DNA of 64,000 nucleotides, taken from positions 334,096,302 to 334,160,301 of the forward strand of contig NC_081413.1 in NCBI RefSeq assembly GCF_030272615.1, given 5' to 3'. The DNA is from Cryptomeria japonica (lineage: Eukaryota > Streptophyta > Pinopsida > Cupressales > Cupressaceae). The translations under genes and the position numbers were made by a program. Positions 59,119 to 64,000 of the stretch are shown here, piece after piece. The notes beneath the pieces are model-generated. The model had not been told where the DNA came from, ran no database searches, and was given only the letters and a program-made list of their open reading frames with translations. Every line of letters starts with the position of its first letter. Position 1 is the stretch's first letter.

Positions 59119-60607
59119 CTAATTCCCGATGTGTTGGATTATGACAACCATGTCTTCTCCAATCACCATTAGTTTGACAGCGGCTGATGCCAAGAGCCAA
59201 TTATCATCAGAGTTGAGTAGTCTGCAGAGGGGATCCAGATTCCCATTCCTAACCCCTACCCTAAACACCTCCCATGCCTCCTGGATGAAGTTCTTCCTCC
59301 TCTCTCGTGATTCCCTTTTTTGGGCAATTTCCTCATCTTCACTGTCTAACTCTTCCAATTCAGAGGAGATGTAGTTGGTGTGGTTAAAATAGATGCCAAG
59401 GGTTCTTACCCAACAATCATAATCAAACTCTAGAATGGCATTTGCCAGAACTTGTCCATCAGATGGGCGAACAAAGTCATCGAACCTCTATATGCTCACT
59501 TCCTTTGAATTGAATATGTCAAGCATAGGGCAAATGACAGCCTCATAAACAAACCCATCACACCAGTCTCGATTACCACCCAATATACCATTAGCCACTT
59601 GCCATACAACATTCTAGACCACATTGTTTGCTTGAAATAGTTGGTTGCATTGGGCCTGGATTGATTCCTCTCTACACAGGAAATTGAGACCAAAATGATG
59701 CACCATCGATTCAGATCGATACTTCCATGCTTAAGACTACAATCTAAACCATTCCTTATATAAAGTTCCAAACTTTGTAGAGAAGTCTAGAGACTAGAAC
59801 AAGCCCAACTTCCAATCAAGATTCATCCAAATAACATATCTTTACTATTGTGAGAACTTGTCAAGTTGTTGGTCATACGTACTTTATCTAACTAGCCTGA
59901 TACCAATCTGCCAAAGCACATGAAAAAATAGAGGTCTCTGGTTTGTCCTTCCACTAAGGTATGGCCTACCTCTAGCTAAAATGAAGCTCCCATGCTCGAT
60001 CCACATTCACCGACATCCGATGTGCAATCATAAGGGAGCTTGAGATCCACGTTGGTTATGTCTACACCTTGGGCCATAAAATTACCCATCAAAAGTTTCC
60101 ATGATGGCCCAGGTACCTTCCTTCTTCTTATCTGAACCCTGACTTGACTTTGCAAACCAATTCAGCCAAATTGTCTTTTACAATCTATTTCAGCTCATTA
60201 TGCCAGTCAAAAGTCGATATTTTATCAGTGTATGATTCCAGTGAGACACCAACATTAGCTAGATAATCCTTGTATAAGTTAGCAAATAGACATGGTCCAC
60301 AAGAAAACTGGGTCCCATCCATAACCATGTGCTCTTGAGTGTGCCCAAAGCCAGTAGATAAATAATGTGACCTTCTACCAGGACATATCAATCCCCTATC
60401 ATGCTTGCTAACATTGATTGTAGCAATGCATATATGTATACCATTAGCCTCCAACTAAACTCCCTATCATAAGAATCCAAGTTCTCATCCACAAACACTC
60501 GTCACAAACCCTTATTATTTCTGAATGTGTCATATGTGGCCTACTATGCATAGATGGGGATCCATAGAATCCTCTAGACATCCTCTAGCATCACCTACAT
60601 CTCACAT
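59119..60607 (-). pseudogene. Second plant mobile domain (PMD) pseudogene, main part
   Basis: Directly left of the solo LTR the minus strand reads EM, stop, then VMLEDV (60578-60592) and RILWIPIYA (60548-60574), with TAG between. This is the same core as in the PMD fossil at 15.5 kb (LEDV..L.IPI.G). The frame continues leftward with stops and shifts through stretches at 60185-60454 (MVMDGTQFSCGPCLFANLYKD) and 59496-59771. It ends with an open acidic stretch ending at 59119 (ELDSEDEEIAQKRESRERRK). I can identify only the N-terminal PMD core with confidence; the rest is assigned by continuity. Confidence 0.6.
60603..60607 (+). repeat. Target-site duplication of the solo LTR (left), CACAT
   Basis: CACAT precedes the LTR; CACCT follows it at 61362-61366. 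One of five bases differs. Confidence 0.55.
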
Positions 60608-61361
60608 TGTTGGCATTACACACTCCAATGATAAATTGTAGGTGATTGAATGTATTGTCATTTATGGCAACCTTGCAATCCTATGGCACCGACAGGCACC
60701 AGCTCCGGCAGATAGTTTACCGGCAGCGGCAAAGATGATTACCGACACCTTGGCCGACAAGATTTTGTTTATTGCATTTTGAATTTAATTGTAATATCTT
60801 TTTGTAATTTGACAAGGAGAATTGTAATAGGACTCATATATAAGTATGAGATCTTATAGATCATTTATGTAATAGGTAGATGCGAACATGCGAATATTAA
60901 GGCATATTTTGGAGTAAGGTTTATGGTTATTGTATGAGCTTAAACCAGTACTGAACCTGGCATAGCAGATGCTAAACTAAAGTAGTAAATTATATTGGAT
61001 TTACTTAATCCATTTTGTAAGTCAGTGAGACTTACTTTTGCAATTAATCAGTGAGCTTTAGGCAGTTGGCCTTCCTGCATGTGCAAGCACCTATTGTAAG
61101 TAATATCCATTCATTGGCCAGTGAGTGAATATTGTGGGTCACAAATCCCACCAAGGTTTTTCCCACACCGGGTTTCCTTGTTAAAATCTTGTGTTATGGT
61201 GTTCTTTCTATGTTGTGCTTATTGTTCTTATTTACTACATTAATTCTTGTTTATCGGTACACTGTTTTGGAATGCAATTTGTTTAATAAGATCAGAAAAT
61301 CTGTAAACCAACAAGATACTGATTCACCCCCCCCCTCTCAGTATCTTTGGGAATCCTAATA
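60608..61361 (+). mobile_element. Solo copia LTR (754 bp)
   Basis: It starts TGTTGGCATTACAC and ends CTGATTCACCCCC, CTCTCAGTATC, then CCTAATA, where CCTAACA is expected (C to T). Inside are landmarks common to copia LTRs of this type (CACCAAGGTTTTTCCCACACCGGG). No internal region follows. Taking it out with one target copy restores the PMD reading frame across the gap, which confirms both ends. It is related to the truncated LTR at 50527. Confidence 0.85.
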
Positions 61362-61500
61362 CACCTATCTATAGGTGAAATGAGCTATTCTTGTTGTGCC
61401 ATATCTCAACTAAGATAATCAGTAGTATGAGATTAGCCTAAATTCTAGGCATGAAAACCACATGACATATTCCTATTGAGCCTAGTGTCAAATGGTCAAT
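61362..61500 (-). pseudogene. Second PMD pseudogene, N-terminal part beyond the solo LTR
   Basis: On the minus strand, HVVFMPRI (61450-61475) and NSSFHL (61372-61390) lead to the LTR. The first PMD fossil has HVCFMPKI and SFFHLP in the same order and spacing before MLEDV. Joined across the LTR, FHL..IGEM and MLEDV fall in one frame. Confidence 0.65.
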
Positions 61501-62503
61501 ATCCATCAATAGGGGTTGCATACTCTGGGTCAGAGGATGCCTCTCCCAAAACATTATCGTATCTAGGTTATCCTACAATCAAGCCAACCATTGTTTCAAT
61601 AGCTAAACATATTACAAACTTAATCACAACCTTGTCAGATGATCTAAATTAGTCAACTATGCAACTTTATCATATGCATAGAATCCCCTATCAGATACAA
61701 AATTCATCAGTTGTGACACCATCTGTCAGTTGCTTAGATCCTTCATGCTTTACTTTAGCTCTCCTAATTTTAGGATTAGGGCATCTCTTTCTTTCTATAA
61801 AGCAAGTCTTTATGCATTGTATCATTCTTTCTGTAATCTATGCTTTTGAGGAATATGGCATATTTTTCTTGCTACTCCCATTTGTGGAAGGTGTTCTAGT
61901 TTTTTGTTTGATCTTGTAGGCTTGTGTTGCAAACTTTTGTGTTACAAAATTCAAAATTTTATTAGAGATATAAAAATTTAACAATGAGGATATAAATATT
62001 AAGAGAACAGAACTATGCATATAGACCTCTAAATAATCTTGATAAACAGTTGCCTATGCATTTTAGATACCACATTAAAGAGCACAATGAAACCAAAAAT
62101 TAAAACTTTCCACATTACCATTTTGATAGAAAATGTGAGGAAATATGATCTAGTGGAGTTCCTAACATGAGAGGTATGGGAAAAGTATCAAACACATTCT
62201 TAGAGGAATATTTCTTGCTATAGAATGGACAAGATTGGTGGTTTGAATGAATCTTATACATCAGCCATTCAGAAGTTTGGCATAGAGTAATCATGTATAT
62301 GTGAGTTAGGAATACCAATAAACCTTTGATTTCTAGAGTTCATTATTGAGATCCATCCACATAATGTAGGGTACTTTAAAATACCACTTGTCGTTTAGTA
62401 TTTTTTGGAATTTTGAAATAGGGGAGTATAAGGTAGTAGACGGATTTAATGGGCAATAAGAGGAAACTACAAGTATTCGACAACATCTCGTCTTTCAAAA
62501 ATA
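61501..62503. other. No recognisable feature
   Basis: No motif was found. Upstream N-terminal sequence of the PMD frame may extend to about 61.6 kb, but it is too decayed to claim. Confidence 0.4.
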
Positions 62504-62658
62504 TATTGATAGGAGGATAATTTGGGTGTGACAGAAGAAGGAGCTAGATCTTTAATATCATGGGAAGCTTGTTTATCAAATGCCTTATGGACAAATTCAT
62601 GTTTGAGGTGGGTTCACGATGTTTGTTGGAGCTTGGGAGGTCCCTCAATTCTTTAAAC
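62504..62658 (+). repeat. Direct repeat, copy 2 (155 bp)
   Basis: Matches 57507-57661; sequence on both sides differs at once. Confidence 0.9.
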
Positions 62659-63200
62659 ATATAGATGCCTTTCCTAACAAACCTCTTTCCTTAAAACTTG
62701 TTGATGAAGAGTAAAGGGTGTTCATTATACTAAAATATCTTTTTCCACCAAATGGTAGAGATAGGGAAATTAAGACCATGCTAAAGAGATCGGTCATACC
62801 AAGTGAGGTGTTAGGAAACTATTTACCAAGGTTTCCAAATGCTATTAAATGAGTCTATCTCTATTTGTTTAGATAGTCTAATATTTAATTACAATCCTAA
62901 TGTATAATGTTGAATCTCTAAAGTTCTTGAAATAGGTAAGTTGGACACCCATGAGGAGCTACAAGATATTGTTTATTATTTTTCTCTGAAATTATATGAG
63001 ATGTTGCAATGGCATTGAATAAGGGAGGTTATAAAAGGAAGTTAAAAACAAGTTATGTATCATCTTTTTTAAAATAGGCAATGAAATATGAATACAATTA
63101 TTACACTTGTGGAACTCATAGGAAAGAGAAAGTAGGCTTGATGCCATCTTATGGTGAGGTTTATGATGCATCAATGAGTAAAATGGGTTAGATTTTATTT
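62504..63200 (+). pseudogene. Unrecognised decayed frame
   Basis: A plus-strand frame starts with GRIIWV..KKELDL and goes on through FTMFVGAWEVPQFFKHIDAF, PLSLKLVDEE and KYLFPPNGRDREIKTMLKRS, with TAG/TGA stops, then a shift to about 63.2 kb (YEYNYYTCGTHRKEK). It is protein-like but not recognised. The first 155 bp are duplicated at 57507. Confidence 0.4.
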
Positions 63201-63384
63201 TGACGACCACTCACATGCAGTGGGGTATGAGAATTTTTAACAATTAGAAATAAAGCAAATAACTAAAACTAAAAAACTAAAACAACTTTTATGCATAATC
63301 ATCCCAAATAAAGCTAAAAAACTAAATGCATAAAACTATGCAAGTGGGAGGAATTACTAAACAATATTCCAACACTGAGAATGT

Positions 63385-63712
63385 CATATATATTGAAATG
63401 CTCATATTTGTTATAGAACAATTTCATGCACATAGAATCAAAAAACAATTTTTAATTTATTTTCACCATATATATTGAAATCCTCCAATTTCTTGCCGAG
63501 AAAGAATAGAAACTCAAATGTGCTACAAGAATGTAATTTTATTTGTAGTCATATATATTGAAATGCTTGAAATTGATGTTATAGAACAATTTCATGCACA
63601 TACAATCAAAAACATATGTTTTTTCACCATATATAATAAAATGCTCAAATTTATATCCTAGAAGGACTTAATTTTTAGAGGAATTGACATGGTTTAAGTT
63701 ATACAACCTTCC
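63385..63712. repeat. Degenerate tandem repeat, about 82 bp, in a 165-bp pair
   Basis: CATATATATTGAAAT occurs at 63385, 63467 and 63550, and a variant at 63628. Units 1 and 3 share GTTATAGAACAATTTCATGCACATA, which units 2 and 4 lack, so the larger unit is about 165 bp. Confidence 0.75.
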
Positions 63713-64000
63713 ATTGGAGTACCACTCAAACGAGTGCTTAACAAAAATTGGGGTTGTGCTAAGAAAAACCTTGGAGATTGATATGTGCAACCCTAATTTA
63801 TGCATGAATCCAAATTGATAGAAATCATGAAAATTCTGACTCAAATTACAACAAATAGAAGTTCGTTACATGGGATTAAGAGAGAGATACCAAAATATTT
63901 TGCTTGAAATATAAATGTCATTCTCACAATGAAGGCTCTTGCACTTGATGACCTCGTAGGACCATGACACGATGGGTCCCCAAAGATACATGTTGACAAG
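63713..64000. other. No recognisable feature
   Basis: End of the window; no frame or repeat was seen. Confidence 0.45.

Noticed and set aside
50527-61361. The copia LTRs at 50.5 kb and 60.6 kb as the two LTRs of one 10.8-kb element
   Set aside because: They are in opposite orientation, differ strongly, one is truncated, and the solo LTR has its own approximate target duplication.

Overview
The window looks like nuclear DNA of a seed plant with a very large, repeat-filled genome. It is AT-rich and full of decayed plant retroelements (Ty1/copia, Ty3/gypsy of the Tat/Ogre type, LINE tails), a MULE transposase and plant-mobile-domain fossils. A gymnosperm is a reasonable guess from the very long LTRs and the deep decay, but that is inference. 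I found no intact host gene and no tRNA, rRNA or CRISPR. Almost every protein-like frame carries in-frame stops, very often TAG or TGA where a relative or duplicate has CAG, TGG or CGA. That is the mark expected of long cytosine methylation.

Layout. 1-2.7 kb: minus-strand Tork/Tnt1-like copia element, cut by the window edge before RT. 2.8-4.0 kb: unrecognised decayed frame (+). 4.0-7.8 kb: AT-rich, nothing clear. 7.8-9.6 kb: TCGATGAA-rich satellite with a period of about 865 bp. 10.3-10.5 kb: LINE 3' end with an (AAT)n tail. 13.0-14.1 kb: 1.08-kb inverted-repeat element with about 330-bp arms. 14.3-15.35 kb: compound microsatellite array. 15.4-16.46 kb and 35.16-36.17 kb: two halves of one plant-mobile-domain (PMD) pseudogene.

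Between those halves, at 16460-35162, sits the main object: a structurally complete 18.7-kb minus-strand Tat/Ogre-like Ty3/gypsy retrotransposon. It has 5.5-kb LTRs with TG..CA-type ends and a 5-bp target duplication AGACC. Its gag-pol order is gag, protease, an extra RNase H, RT, degenerate RNase H, integrase. Each LTR also carries the same 3630-bp reading frame (1210 codons) of unknown function. The two copies have equal length and no frame loss, and they share only three stops.

37.4-40.76 kb: plus-strand Tat-type gypsy pol fossil, cut by a 1.27-kb LTR (40757-42024) with its PBS and leader. 45.0-45.7 kb: coiled-coil pseudogene. 46.9-50.2 kb: a second large minus-strand frame (about 1100 codons) with an architecture like the LTR frame. 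50.5-52.3 kb: truncated copia LTR joined to an 84-bp satellite. 52.9-56.8 kb: unrecognised frame and a MULE transposase fossil with a SWIM finger. 59.1-61.5 kb: a second PMD pseudogene, split by a 754-bp solo copia LTR. 62.5-63.2 kb: decayed frame, part of which is duplicated at 57.5 kb. 63.4-63.7 kb: short tandem repeat.

The window therefore reads as layered insertions. Two PMD fossils were each split by an LTR element, and the Tat-like element may have a U5-encoded accessory protein.
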